Below, one piece after another: positions 12,139 through 22,894 of a stretch of DNA of 51,715 nt. The stretch is from Thermomucor indicae-seudaticae (Eukaryota; Mucoromycota; Mucoromycetes; Mucorales; Lichtheimiaceae). The notes below the pieces were generated by a model, which had not been told where the DNA came from, made no database searches, and saw only the letters and a list, made by a program, of their open reading frames with translations. The stretch covers positions 1 to 51,715 of the forward strand of contig JSYX01000220.1 of assembly GCA_000787465.1 (NCBI GenBank), written 5' to 3'. Made by a program: the position numbers and the translations under genes. Position 1 is the first letter of the stretch; each line of letters opens with the position of its first letter.

Positions 12139-12679
12139 GAGGCGCGAAAGGACCATATGGAAAATGTTGACAATACCCAGCCCGAGCTGGAAGGCTTTAA
12201 ACATTTTTATCCACTCCAAAAGCTCACGGCATCTCAAGCTCTGCAACGTTGCATATACCAGGATGCAGTTGAAACAAGCCGATATGTTTGACTTATTCTC
12301 TGCAGGAAGTGACAGCCACGAGAAAAAGCAAGACTTCAGGTAAGCGCGGGCTGGACGAAAGGGAACAGTGGCAGCCACGCAGAATTTTTATCGCCCACTT
12401 GATACAGTTTCACATAGTTTGAATGGCACATTCGTCAACAGCAAGTTGTTGAACCCTGAATAAAGTGTTGCGCGTTCCTTGGGTCTTTTTCTCTGTTCCT
12501 TTCTTTCCCTTTTCCAGATCTCCTGACATCGTTTCCGGTAGATGCATGATCTGTCTATCCCGTACAGGAAGGGGAAATGACAAACCAAAGCTGCTACTGT
12601 GGCTCTCTTAAAGGACCAAGTTGTTTGTCGAACTTTTCGGACAGTTTTGCTGCTGTGAGCTTGAAACGGCAACGCACGC

Positions 12680-12943
12680 CTAGTCGGAAGACTGTTTTTC
12701 TGCGTGGTGCTTTCTCTTGGCTATCTCCGTATTCTTCATGCGGCCTGTCTTTGGCGCTTCCTCAAACTCTGCGACAACAGCGTCGATCGAAAGCATTTCG
12801 GTAATCTTTTCTGTATAGCTGGCGATAACAGGCCACATCTGCTCAGAGTTGCACAAGCGTTGCTGGTCGTATCGTCGATCGAGCTGTTCAAGCTTGATCA
12901 ATCGGCAATTCATAGCTTGGACGGCAATTTCGAGGAGCTGCAA
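12680..12943 (-). pseudogene. unassigned coding-like segment
   Basis: An open frame of 87 codons rich in Glu, Lys and Arg, predicted helical (MQLLEIAVQAMNCRLIKLEQ near its start). Upstream on the same strand, around 12990-13020, another frame reads FFAQIIITLPATDASDTSD, which could belong to the same former gene after a frameshift. I cannot name a family. A short exon of a real gene or a remnant are both possible. Confidence 0.25.
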
Positions 12944-13801
12944 AGGGCTGCCGTCCCTAAGGGCAAAGGATACTCCGTGTCGCTCGTGTCACTCGCGTCC
13001 GTCGCTGGCAAGGTGATAATAATCTGGGCGAAGAAGCCAGGACCTTCAACTTTTCGGCTTTAGTAAAAGAGTCTGGCATGAACAAGATCACTTCAAAGAA
13101 ACGGGATGTTCTGTTGATGATGACGGTGGATGGTCACAAATACAGCACAATTGTGTCTTGATCGCCGTGTGCAATAGATTAAGAAGCTGCTTTTAGTCCT
13201 CAATGTTACTACTGCGGACATCAATATGCATTTGAAAGTTCTCGGAAAGTCGGAACTGATTCGATGTCGTGGAGTTTCTCTTTTGTTAAAATTGGCGGAC
13301 AAACATTACCGCCACTTATATAGCCTGGTTGGTCACCATAACGCAAATCATGTCAGGTTGCGTTTTGTGATAAAGTTGCCTCAAGCCCGCGCCTTTTGAA
13401 AAAATGTGCAGCTCTTGGCTGACGATGTTGCGACAGATAGAGCACAACCTTTAAAGTCAAGATTAAGTCGGCATATTGATTGTTGAACAGTGCGGACAAA
13501 GTTCAAGCTTCCACAACAGCGCCCAACTCAGATGACGGTTGTTGTTGTTGCTGACAGCGCCAAAATGGAAAGACGTATATCCACATGCTCCCCATGATGC
13601 ACTCTTTGTTATTGACAAATATAGCTTCACCACATGCTGGTAGATACGGCAAGATCTTCGTGGGTCGTACCGTGCAACGTTGTCAGCACGTGGTGACTCA
13701 AAGCGGTATAACGAAAACAAACGGGTTCTTTTTTTCTTTTTTAATGAGAGCGGGGTGCGGGAATGATGGAATGGTATACAAACAGAAGAAGGAGATTATT
13801 A

Positions 13802-14728
13802 TTAGATATTGTTATTGTTATTGCTGTTGCTTTTCAAGGATGCCAATTCTCGATGGAGTTCTGCTTTTTCTTGAGCCCATTGAGCTTCTCGTTGCCGAAG
13901 AACAGTGATATAATCCAATGCTACGTAAAGAAGAAATGAGCGAGACTAACAATGATAGACACGAGACGGATACATACCTTTACTCAATATTTCCCATTTG
14001 CTGGTCTTGAGACCCTTTTCCACTGGCAAGATCTCACGGAGTTCATCAAAGAGGTCTTTCATTTCTTTACGTCGTTTACGCTCAGCCAGCTTGTGACTCA
14101 CGCGCAGCTCCGGTGACCGGGAGTACATGGACTGACTTGCTCGTCGAGGCCTTTGCTGCTCCTCCAGCTGCTGCGCCGCTGGCCGCACAAGAACTTCTTG
14201 CTGCTGTTGTTGCTGTTGTTGCTGCTGCTGAGGTGGTGAAGACAATGGTGACCGATGGAGCGAGGCGATCGAGTGTCGACGAATGGCGTCGGCTGAAGAG
14301 TCGTCTGTCCAGATGTCGTTATTAGGTCGCACAGTAGTCGTTGGTGGCAGAACAGGTCTGGTGAGATGCGAAATGGAGGGCAGGGAATCTCGTCGCCATG
14401 AGGACTGGAAACGGGTTGTTGTTGCTAGGTCATTATTGGTTGGAGAGAGCGGAGGAGAGTTGCATAAAAGCGAGGGGCGACGAGTGGCGTGTAAGGCAGG
14501 ATCGGTGATGGAACCCCTTCTTCTGGAGGAGCTGCTAATAAGAGAAGACGCGCTATTATGCTGGTCCAGATGGGAATAGTATGGATGATGCCGAAAGGAA
14601 GATAAAGGATATAACGTTCTCGAGTCTGGATCGAGTGATGGTCGACGTTTTGTTGTCGCTGCTGCTTCGTCACCTCGACTGCTGGCCGGTTCATGAGGTG
14701 GCGTTGCGTAATGGTTCGTAAGAAGCAT
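13802..14728 (-). CDS. bHLH transcription factor
   Basis: A basic helix-loop-helix DNA-binding protein of 289 residues in two exons: 14728-13978 and 13920-13802, intron 13977-13921. The basic region and helix 1 read [20 protein letters not shown] (about residues 211-230), with the Glu and Arg pattern of E-box binders. The loop and helix 2 ([20 protein letters not shown]) are split by the intron, and a short coiled coil and an Asn-rich tail follow. The first 200 residues are Ser/Pro/Arg-rich with a Gln run (about 14195-14235) and several RR-S sites that could be kinase targets. I chose the ATG at 14728. The open frame continues upstream to 15046, but that part looks like untranslated leader (poly-pyrimidine and hydrophobic, with no family match). 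Which bHLH subfamily this is cannot be told. Confidence 0.85.
14195..14235 (-). repeat. CAG/CAA repeat encoding polyglutamine
   Basis: A trinucleotide tract (ctgctgttgttgctg on the plus strand) encodes about 11 consecutive Gln in the bHLH protein, upstream of the DNA-binding domain. It is likely length-variable between strains. Confidence 0.7.
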
Positions 14729-15741
14729 GATATGTATATATATAAATATAAAGGGGGAAAGGGAGATGTGAAGAAGATAAAGAAGGGCAGAAAGAGAGAA
14801 AGTTTTCAAAGATTTATACACGTTACTCCGCTTTTCGCAAGCACGTGCTCTGCATACCTCGCCCACGTCGCCACATGGCTCTTGCCCTCCCCTTTTCTCT
14901 CCGATATTTTCCCCGAATGAGATATAAAGGAAAGAACACCACAGCGGATAAATAAACACCACAACATCAGCACTTGTTGGTATACATTTTGGGTGTGTCA
15001 ATATATCAAAAGCAGAGCCAGTATCTAGGCAATCGTCGTCACACAAAGATTACCCATCCGAGTCCATGCAGACGAGGCACATCTGTTTACGAAGAATTAC
15101 AAACAAAAACGTCAATTAAACTTTCCCATAGTCCACATGTTGACCACCTTGCATGAGCACGTGTCAGCCAAATAACAAAAAACAACGGCAATCATCCACA
15201 TTAATGCAAGTTGCACTGACCAACTTGTTAGGAACGCTTGATAAACGATGACCCATTCTTTTATGCAGTGTTCATCAACATGACGACGCACGGTCGCCGA
15301 CCTGAAGTTTATTTTAGGCAATATCGGGAGACGAGCGGATTTGGTCCACGCTCCGGCCCGAAACCGGAACTGTTAACGTATGAGGTCCCTTTTTGCGGGA
15401 CAAAGCATGATCCGATGATCATCTTTTCAAAGGATCGGAGATCTACGTATGAATCTGTTTTCTCACAGCTGTCTTGACAGCGACAAGCCAGGAATGTCTC
15501 TTCTAGCCTGCGGACATTCTTCTTCCTTACGTAAGCCAAATATTGCAAACAATCTACAGGCAGAGTACGTAACCGGGAAACGAAACATCTGTTGCTATGT
15601 GATAACTCTATAACTGTCCTGTTGCTGATAAGGTGGAAAAAGGTAGTAGGGTATTTGAATGTCGTGCTACATTTCCTATGCTATATGCAACTGAAATAGT
15701 TTACAGAATAAAAAGGAAAAGGAGTGGCATACAGAGTTGAT
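14729..15741. promoter_or_regulatory. intergenic: bHLH promoter/leader and 3' end of the glycosyltransferase
   Basis: About 1 kb between the bHLH start and the stop of the next minus-strand gene. The first 320 bp upstream of the bHLH ATG is purine-rich on the plus strand (pyrimidine-rich on the coding strand), fitting a long leader or core promoter. No other gene was recognised. Confidence 0.4.
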
Positions 15742-17698
15742 TTAACCGAGGCTCCACCAAGTACTGAGCGTGTCAAAAGTGATGAATGCATGAGGATTGG
15801 CACAATTGACGGCATGATTCTGACGCTCCAGCTATTGGCGAAAAAAGAGTCAATGTCACGTCTTGTACAACTTGTCCCAGTATTTTCTAGGAGGGGACTT
15901 ACCAGAGGCATGGCAATGGTTGTATGCGCTGATTTCGAGTGGAATGCAGCGAGCTTTCCGAATCCTTGTCGACTAATGAGACGATAATCGGTGTAACTGA
16001 GTAGCCAGTTCTCAATCACGGCAGCGTTCACACCAGCCGTCAATTGGTCTCTGTCGGTATTTTGCTCCTCGTTATCGTCGTGGATATACTTGTGCTTGAT
16101 GGTCTTGGACTCGACGTGCTCGATGGGGAGGCCCGTGACAACCATGGTAACATCGTCCGAGTTTTCACCCAGATATTGCCTCCTCTTTTCCCTATCGTCG
16201 TTCATGGACACAAATTCGTCGCGCAGGTTGGCCGAGTCGGTTACTAAAAAGTAGACGACTTGTTTATGATGTGGCTCGCGTTTGGCTTCACGGAGATCGT
16301 TTGCGCAGTTGAAGAAGTAATTCCACTTTAGGATTGTGTTATTGTCCCGGTTTGGATCGACGATGCCACTGTCACCTGTGCGTATCTGATGGACAACGTC
16401 AATTGGCCTTGGTTCAGGAAACTATTGTCTGTCAATGAGACTTGTTATTACCTGTAGCCCGATACTGAGGATGCTCTTCATCTCAAACATGGCCTTATAA
16501 GCGTTGATGAATTGTCGCGAGCCGATGGTTGGTCGGAATAAAAAGTCCATAATGCAGCGGAAGGCGTTTTCCTTGTGGAGCCCCATGCGTGCAAGTCGCT
16601 CAGGATAGATGCTCGACTCTTGGAAAGTACGAATCACAAAGGCTCGGTTTGATCGCCATTCGATATACTTCCAATTCGTCAGTCAACATATCAAGATAAT
16701 AGCAGGGTTCCCGACTTACAGATGCGTTCCAAAGGTTGTTAAAGTCTTGGGCTGGTCCATCTGGGAACATGAGTCGACCAATAGGACCCCAGTGTTCATT
16801 GAGGGTGTTGAGAGGTTGATAGCTCAGGAAGCGATGGTTCTTCTTATCAAACAGTTCGCGCAGCTCATCAGGATCATAGCTCCAATCGATATGAGGCTTT
16901 TCGAACAAGACTTCCAAAGGGATGGGATTGCCATCTTGCCAGTGGGCCAAGTAGGCACGATCGGTCAGCAGAGCAAATAAAAAGATGGAAACCATGCCTA
17001 TTACTAAAAATGAGAGCGAGTTCCTTGGCTTTCCATTCTCTATTTTTACCGCTCATTCTATCCGCTAATCCACCGCAACTGCGACTGGCTCTGTTCGTTG
17101 GATCCTCTTTGCAAAGGTACGACACGTATCCAGGATGTTCTTGATGGACAAAGCTCTCAAAATCACCTGCCTTCAGCCTTTCCAGTTGCTCGAGCCGCAG
17201 TTCATGTAGCTGCATATAGTCAGTCTGCCATGTACCACAGTCGCCATCTTCGTTGTACGTCATACGGTCTGGAAATCCGGTGACCGGGTCCCAACTCTCG
17301 CAGAAACGGTTGTAGTCTTCTTGAGACGCACGATCAACAGCACGCAAAAGCGTCGCATCGGGTGCTGGCGGTGTGTAGGATCCATCTGGACTCGGCGGCA
17401 TTAACTGATCTGCTGTTAACAATACGCAGCTCGTGTTCTTGATCACATCCGCCTGCGGAATATTGTGATTCAAGACAACGTGCTCTGTTTGTTCCCTTTA
17501 GATGAACTCCATATCCAATCCACACCCCACGTCGCCTATCTCTATCGTACCTTCAGACAGGAACGGACCGAGGGCCATGACGATCACCACCAACAGACTG
17601 ACAGCGACAAGGTATTTTGCTAGCTTGTACCGGTGCAAAAGTGTGTTCACATCCAAATTGTTGGCACCCAAACGTTGATATGTCTCACGAAATATCAT
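15742..17698 (-). CDS. putative fucosyltransferase-like type II membrane glycosyltransferase
   Basis: A 549-residue protein in six exons: 17698-17551, 17484-17050, 16997-16720, 16667-16452, 16385-15903, 15831-15742. The introns are 66, 52, 52, 66 and 71 nt. The first intron removes an in-frame TAA. The N-terminus is short and basic and is followed by one membrane segment (LVAVSLLVVIVMAL, about residues 29-42), the layout of a Golgi type II enzyme. The lumenal part has GGLADRMSGMVSIFLFALLT, which resembles the G-(L)-R-x-R/D-R...ALLT entry motif of fucosyltransferase-like enzymes. Later come IGLQIRTGD, which resembles the conserved Arg-containing nucleotide-sugar motif, and SRQGFGKLAAFHS near the end. 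The family assignment rests on these motif resemblances only, and the donor and acceptor are unknown. A role in glycoprotein or fucose-containing wall polymer synthesis is inference. The ATG at 17698 was chosen because it puts the basic residues just before the membrane span. Confidence 0.6.
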
Positions 17699-18342
17699 TT
17701 GTGAAGACAGCGGAAGGGAAAAAGGTAGAAAAGCAAGAAGAAGAATGGACAAAAGAGTAAGAAAAGGATCGTCGCTGAGATTGTCCCGATGTCACACAGC
17801 AAATATTGCTCTTCCGACATTTGAAGATCTGGTTCAAGCAATCATCGTTACCATAAAGTTTCCCGCTTGACATCATATTCTGTGAAAAGTTTAGTCTCCC
17901 ATCATCCTTCTATTTGTTCCCAATCAACTTGCCTCGTGGATAAGCCTGGCTCCTTCTCCTGCGAACCCGCACAAGATACGCGCTATACCGTTTAAAGTAG
18001 GTAGATCCATGTTTGTGAAACGAGCCTGGGCGATCCAAAACTTCACTGCTGCAGAACAGAAAAAGACAGAACGGCTTAAAATACCCCAACTAATAACGAC
18101 ATATGACTGCACACAAAAGCCAATTTCCACTATGAAAGTTGATTTGTCTACACTGGTGTTCATGGAAAATGAGGAAAATCACCTCGAAAATCGAGACTTT
18201 ATCTCAAATGGTCTGGCTTCAATGAAATTTTTGTTTTTCCGCCAGGAACAGGTTCGCAGTCTTCCATCTTGCATTCTCCAGTGTGCCTAAGTGTTTTTGG
18301 CACCGTCAGGGCAGTCCAATTGTTTATTACATATCGATGCAA
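17699..18342. other. intergenic between SEC13 and the glycosyltransferase
   Basis: 644 bp between the SEC13 stop and the start of the next gene on the same strand. It contains a plus-strand ORF of 93 codons (18009-18290) with no recognisable family. It should hold the SEC13 terminator and the promoter of the glycosyltransferase gene. No clear TATA box or polyadenylation signal was pinned down. Confidence 0.4.
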
Positions 18343-19712
18343 TTAAGCATTTTCTTCCAGTTCGCGAATACATTCCCAGTCGCCCTTGCCGCTCTCTTTC
18401 CACAGAGTCACCTTATTATCACCGCAGGAAACTGCCAATACATTGCCAGAAAGTGACCAACTCACTCGCCATACAACGTCCGGAAACTTGTGTCCAAGTG
18501 GCTTCTTGGTCCACTTTGAATTCGGGGTATCTTGCGTCCAAATAAGCACAGTCTTGTCCTATATGTACACACCTTAGCTCCCAACCCGCACCAGCAGCAT
18601 TATACATCTTTACGAACCTGGGAACAACTTGCTAAATAGCTCTTGGGTAGTCCCACGTTCGGCGCCCATGCGACATCGCGTACCCAGTCAGAATGGCCTT
18701 CCAATGTCTCTTCTTCGACCCATGATTTGGACTCCTCCCTTTGCAATAGCACATATATCAGCAAGGTATCGATTTCTTTTTCTCAGCTACCTACCGCCAG
18801 CCCCATATCTTGATCAGATTATCGCAGCCTGCAGACACGACCTTCTTGACAATGGTTACATTCGAGGGGGCCCCACCATTTGTCTCTACTAAAGAACCTG
18901 GCATGGCAGCTGGTGCCCAAGTGACAGCGTTGCATCCGATACCATGTGCATCAATCACATATGTCTCCCATGAGCCATCCTCTACAATCATTTGTAAGTC
19001 GCCCTCCTTTGCTGAAGGATTCAATGAATGTTTACCGCGATATCCGAGAATCGAGATCTTTCCATCCGACGAAGCACACGCGAGCATTGCACCTAATTCA
19101 TGTGGTGCCCAAGCAACCGAGTTGACTATGCATCGCCCCATGTTAATACTGTATATCATGCTTGAAGTCTTTTTTCTTTTTACCAACCTGAAGCAGTGTG
19201 CACGTTGTGTTCCTTGATCCGAGACCAGACATTATTTTGCTCTTTCCAAATAAACACTCGTCCATCGTACGAGCATGAGGCTAGAATTGAACCAAACTTT
19301 GGGTGTGCCCAGGACACTTGCCACACTGGTGCTTCGTGTCTTGAGCAAGTAACCATTGTCAGCGTTTTTTCCCCTTCATCCGCCCACAAGTCTTGTTTTA
19401 CCCTGTTAAAGTTTCAACGAGACGCTGTGAATCACCGTCAATGTCAAAGATTTTGATGGTGTGGTCCGAAGATGCTGTCGCCAAACGACGCGAATAATAG
19501 TCCAACTGTGCATCATGCTTTGGCCGCGATAACGAGTTAACCCCCAGTGCCGCTGGTACCCTTTCAGTTAGATCAGACACTCACAATCATGTCTTCATGA
19601 TGAGTCTCGATTGTTTGCGTCGCAGTTTGTGACTGTACAAAGTACGAAAGAAACGCATCTCAATGAAACCGGTCTTGAAAGTAAACATGTTTTCGCAAGT
19701 CGTCTTTACCAT
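18343..19712 (-). CDS. SEC13: Sec13, COPII coat and nuclear pore WD40 protein
   Basis: Sec13 pairs with Sec31 in the outer COPII coat and also sits in the Nup84/Nup107 complex. This model gives 310 residues, close to the usual 300 or so, in eight exons: 19712-19710, 19632-19585, 19517-19402, 19339-19188, 19125-19036, 18981-18795, 18738-18618, 18558-18343. Signature stretches are [77 protein letters not shown] and the last blade [18 protein letters not shown]. These give six WD-type blades, as in the family. The first exon is just the ATG: the intron starts right after it (GTAAAG at 19709), and splicing restores [16 protein letters not shown], which matches the family N-terminus. No in-frame ATG exists in exon 2 before the conserved part. 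Confidence 0.93.
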
Positions 19713-20566
19713 GGTTCGAGGACAGTGTAGGGTCGAAGATACGAGCCCGCGCTCGACCTGACACGTATGCGACGCAAGAGAAAACTCCGCGCATTACTGT
19801 CCTTCCCTTCAGACGCGCGTGAAGAGCTGAAGTCGTATACGAGAAAGAGCAGATAAACGCATTGAGATCGTTATTCATGAGCGCATCGATCTATTAGAGG
19901 ACTTTTTCTCTGTTCAGTGCCGGATCAGAAAATTGCTATTTTCTGCAGGATATTAGGCGGTATTGAGTGAGATCTATGACGTACAGCAGCTTAGCGTTTA
20001 TAAAGTCCATTTGGAAGCTGATAATGGTATATCTTTAACACCGATTCCTCTTGAGACACGCATTTGGTTAAATTTACGCTCTCGCAGAGTTGCCGGTCAT
20101 AGCCCATAGCACTTCTGGCTTGTAAATCATGGCATAACTCTCAGTTGCAATTTTGCCTAGCTGTTCTCTGCCCTTTCTCCAGTCAGTAGTATTTGTGCAA
20201 CCGGTAGGATGCTCATGTCGAGAGGTACTGCTCTTTGGTTTGTCATCCCATCATTGATGAGCCGTCTTTGTGGTTACGGCAGTTATTAGAATCATTTACT
20301 GGATTTGATTTGCACTTGCGGGCAAGCTGCTGGCAAAGATACTGCGCCGGTTTCATTTTCCATTTGACTTTCTGGTGAAGGACGTTCGCACCAAGTATGG
20401 ACAATATTCACTGTTGCTTGTTGAGACGATAAGAAATGCATTAATTCTCTCTTTCTCCAAGGATTGCACACAAGCGCGTGAATCATGCCACGTAATCTTC
20501 TTTGTGTTGATATGTGTTTCATTCAGGAAGACGAAAACACTCGCGTGACTATCCTAAATGGCAACC
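19713..20566. other. intergenic upstream of SEC13
   Basis: About 850 bp between SEC13 and a LINE fragment. An open frame of 76 codons at 20292-20522 (-) has no recognised family. The SEC13 promoter should lie in the part next to 19713. Nothing else was identified. Confidence 0.35.
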
Positions 20567-21004
20567 CTAGAGCGATGGACACGAACTCTTGGACGAGTCG
20601 TCCGGGGGGGAAGAGTGATAGCAGGTTAACAGTTGGCGGAAGTAGTTGAGCGCATGCCATGTAGTGCTATCAAACGCGCATCGCCAGCGTGCATACCAGA
20701 TCGACTGAAGCATCACGGATACCAAAGGAATAGAAATGGGTAGTGGGAAGTGTGTATCGGGGGACGGATCACGCAGCTGTAGAGTATTCCACAGCGTCGT
20801 AGGCGAAAGAGACGGGCGTAATGCTGGGAGGACAATTTCAAACGCGGCCAATTGGAAATGATACTTCGCAGGGCAATCCGCGAAGAAGTGTTCCAGAGTG
20901 ACCTCAGCGTGCGCACATATTCGTGGTGCGGCGGGATGACCATTGCGATACAGGCAGGATTTGTTGGGAACACGGTCGAGGAATAGGCGCCGCGAAACAG
21001 TGAG
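20567..21004 (-). pseudogene. LINE (non-LTR retrotransposon) 3' ORF fragment
   Basis: On the minus strand a 145-residue frame reads like the end of a LINE reverse transcriptase polyprotein: RRLFLDRVPNKSCLYRNGH, then a zinc-knuckle-like CAHAEVTLEHFFADCP (about 20900-20860), which corresponds to the conserved C...E-x3-HFF-x2-C element near the C-terminus. One Cys of the usual C-x2-C pair appears lost. A stop codon (TGA at 21007-21005) lies directly before it and the polymerase domain is missing, so this is a 5'-truncated copy, the common fate of LINE insertions. Confidence 0.65.
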
Positions 21005-21400
21005 TCAAATTTGTCCTGGCCCGAACTGTTATACGGTGGGGCTAGACTTGTAGCGTTTAGAAAAGATCACAAAAGGAAATAACAGGTAGTAAATAGGACA
21101 ATGCTATTCCGTATGGCTCGAAGATAGGACGCGATGTATCAACGTCCATGTCGATGCATATTTCCTTTGCCGATTTGGCTACGCTATCACGTTTTGCTGT
21201 CCTACGTTCACTTCAAGTCAATGGAGCTTTAAGCAATGTGGTTGATAAACGCCTTAGGAACAATTTTTACTAATACACCACTTGCGGTTGCTATACAAAA
21301 ACAACCAGATAAACTGCTGAGCTGGAAAAAAGAGGAGTGTGGGTTTCTGGCCTTTGCATAGTTCGTGTAGTGCGGGGTTACTACAGTTTTTGCGTAAAAC
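21005..21400. promoter_or_regulatory. intergenic, IES2 promoter region
   Basis: About 400 bp between the LINE fragment and the start of IES2. No motif was pinned down. Confidence 0.35.
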
Positions 21401-22497
21401 ATGAGCAGACGTCACCCATCGGCATCATTTTCAGCTGAATCAAGCGATGAATTAAGTAGCGAGGACCACCTAGACGATGAAATGGAAGAGAATCTAGAGG
21501 TGGATGGATTAGAAGAAGATCTGGAAGACATTGACGGTGAGCAAATCGATGAACTTCAAGAAGAGGACGAACAAGCGTTCCTCGACGATTCAGAAGCAGA
21601 AGAAAGCAGTTTAACATCGAGCTCAAAGGGACAGTCAAAGCGAACAAAAGAAGGTATAATTGGACCCAGACATTCGTCACAGGCATTGTTCACGAGTAAC
21701 GGTACCGTTCTTCGAACCAGCATATGACGACGAGTGGGAAAGTGACGAAGAAGATCAAGAAGTCGTATCTAATCGACCGTTAACTAAGCGGCAGAGGGCC
21801 AAATTGAACAATGACAACGCAGAGGAATTTCTAGAGTTACCCATGGGTATGGCGTGGAAACAGCTTCGTTTTTATCACAGACTGCAAAAGTCATTATTGA
21901 TAATGGGTATTGGAGAACAGAAACTGGGAAAAAGAAGCACTTGACGGCAGAAGAACAAACTTTGAGACGATCGGAAGTGGCCCGTCGACGCAAAAATCAA
22001 AGTATCCAACGAGCAGAGAAAGACAAAGTAGGGCGCATAGGTTCATGAAAAGCATGTCCGAACACATTAACCTTACATGCATACATAGCAAGATACGATC
22101 AACAGGTTACTGAAGAAACAAGCCTCGAAAAGTCGAAAGATTATCAGAGATGATACGGCTGAAGAGAAAGAAACTCCAGCGTCGCGACGGGCGGCATTGA
22201 TCAAAGACCCTCATCGGCTAAGATACGTCAACAAAGCTGAGGGAAGCTATTTAGGAATACCGAGCGTATTCACAGTCGAACAGGTTTTCGGGATTGACCA
22301 CAGGTAAATAAAGGTCTGTCTTTGGGAAATAAAAGAATAGGTGACAAACGTTTCGTACCTCCTCTAGTAGACCAACACCGAAACCTATTACACTCTGTGA
22401 AGTATCTGGGTGTCAAAATGCGAAGAAGTACGTTGCAAGGAAAAGTGGGAAAGCAGTGTGCTCTTTGGAACATTACAGAATTGTGGAGGCATCGTAG
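21401..22497 (+). CDS. IES2: INO80 complex subunit Ies2 / INO80B (PAPA-1 domain plus zf-HIT)
   Basis: A subunit of the INO80 chromatin remodeller that stimulates its ATPase. 276 residues in five exons: 21401-21653, 21721-21846, 21921-22027, 22089-22303, 22368-22497, with introns of 61-74 nt. The N-terminal third is very acidic. The PAPA-1-like region follows as KKKHLTAEEQTLRRSEVARR and TINRLLKKQASKSRK (about residues 128-180), then LRYVNKAEGSYLGIPSVF. Residues 245-270 form a zf-HIT finger: CEVSGC, KYVARKSGK, VCSLEHYRIV, with the CxxxxC...C...HY pattern. The finger appears only when the last intron (22304-22367) is spliced as given; the unspliced frame misses it. The domain order matches Ies2 proteins. 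Confidence 0.92.
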
Positions 22498-22894
22498 GAT
22501 TCGTCAAGTCTTCTATTAGCCTCCATTCTCCCAGACTATAATAGCTTTGGATATCGCACATTCCGAGATCTCGTTGTCCCTTGTATATAGCACTTATGAC
22601 CTTGTTTAATGCGCAGTTGCTTTAAAGCAAAATAAAGTCAAGTCATTGCGTAAAGAAAATACGGAAGTTACGTTACCTTAGTTTGATAATACACCTCCTT
22701 GGAAAGCAGTAAGCATTGGGTCTTTCGAAGGCCAAACGCACAGTTCCAGCCAACGGGCCTGCATGACATCACGACGTTACACAGCTTTTCATGAATAAGA
22801 TTGGGAAGGCAACCTTAAAACAGCTTTTACTGCAACCTTGCACAGGCACCTTTATTACCTCCCCATCCCATTCCTTCCATGCCTCGCACTGATC
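22498..22894. promoter_or_regulatory. intergenic, terminator of IES2 and promoter of RhoGEF 1
   Basis: About 400 bp separate the two plus-strand genes. An aataaa occurs at 22630-22635, a plausible polyadenylation signal for IES2. Upstream of the RhoGEF ATG the sequence is pyrimidine-rich (ctccccatcccattccttcc). Confidence 0.4.

Larger units (their letters stand above)
8346..13801. other. gene-poor region with decayed coding-like pieces
   Basis: No intact gene was recognised over 5.4 kb. The stretch holds a duplicated segment (9350-9900), an ORF of 112 codons at 8794-9132 with no family match, and coding-like pieces at 11767-12138 (+) and 12680-12943 (-), listed separately. It probably represents old mobile-element or pseudogene debris. 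Confidence 0.4.

Noticed and set aside
14729..15046. N-terminal extension of the bHLH protein to 366 codons
   Set aside because: The extra 106 residues are hydrophobic and pyrimidine-encoded with no family match. The ATG at 14728 starts a normal Ser/Pro-rich N-terminus, so the upstream part is more likely leader.
17485..17550. Premature stop in the glycosyltransferase gene
   Set aside because: The in-frame TAA lies inside a 66-nt GT..AG intron with a CTAAA branch-like site, and splicing keeps the frame.
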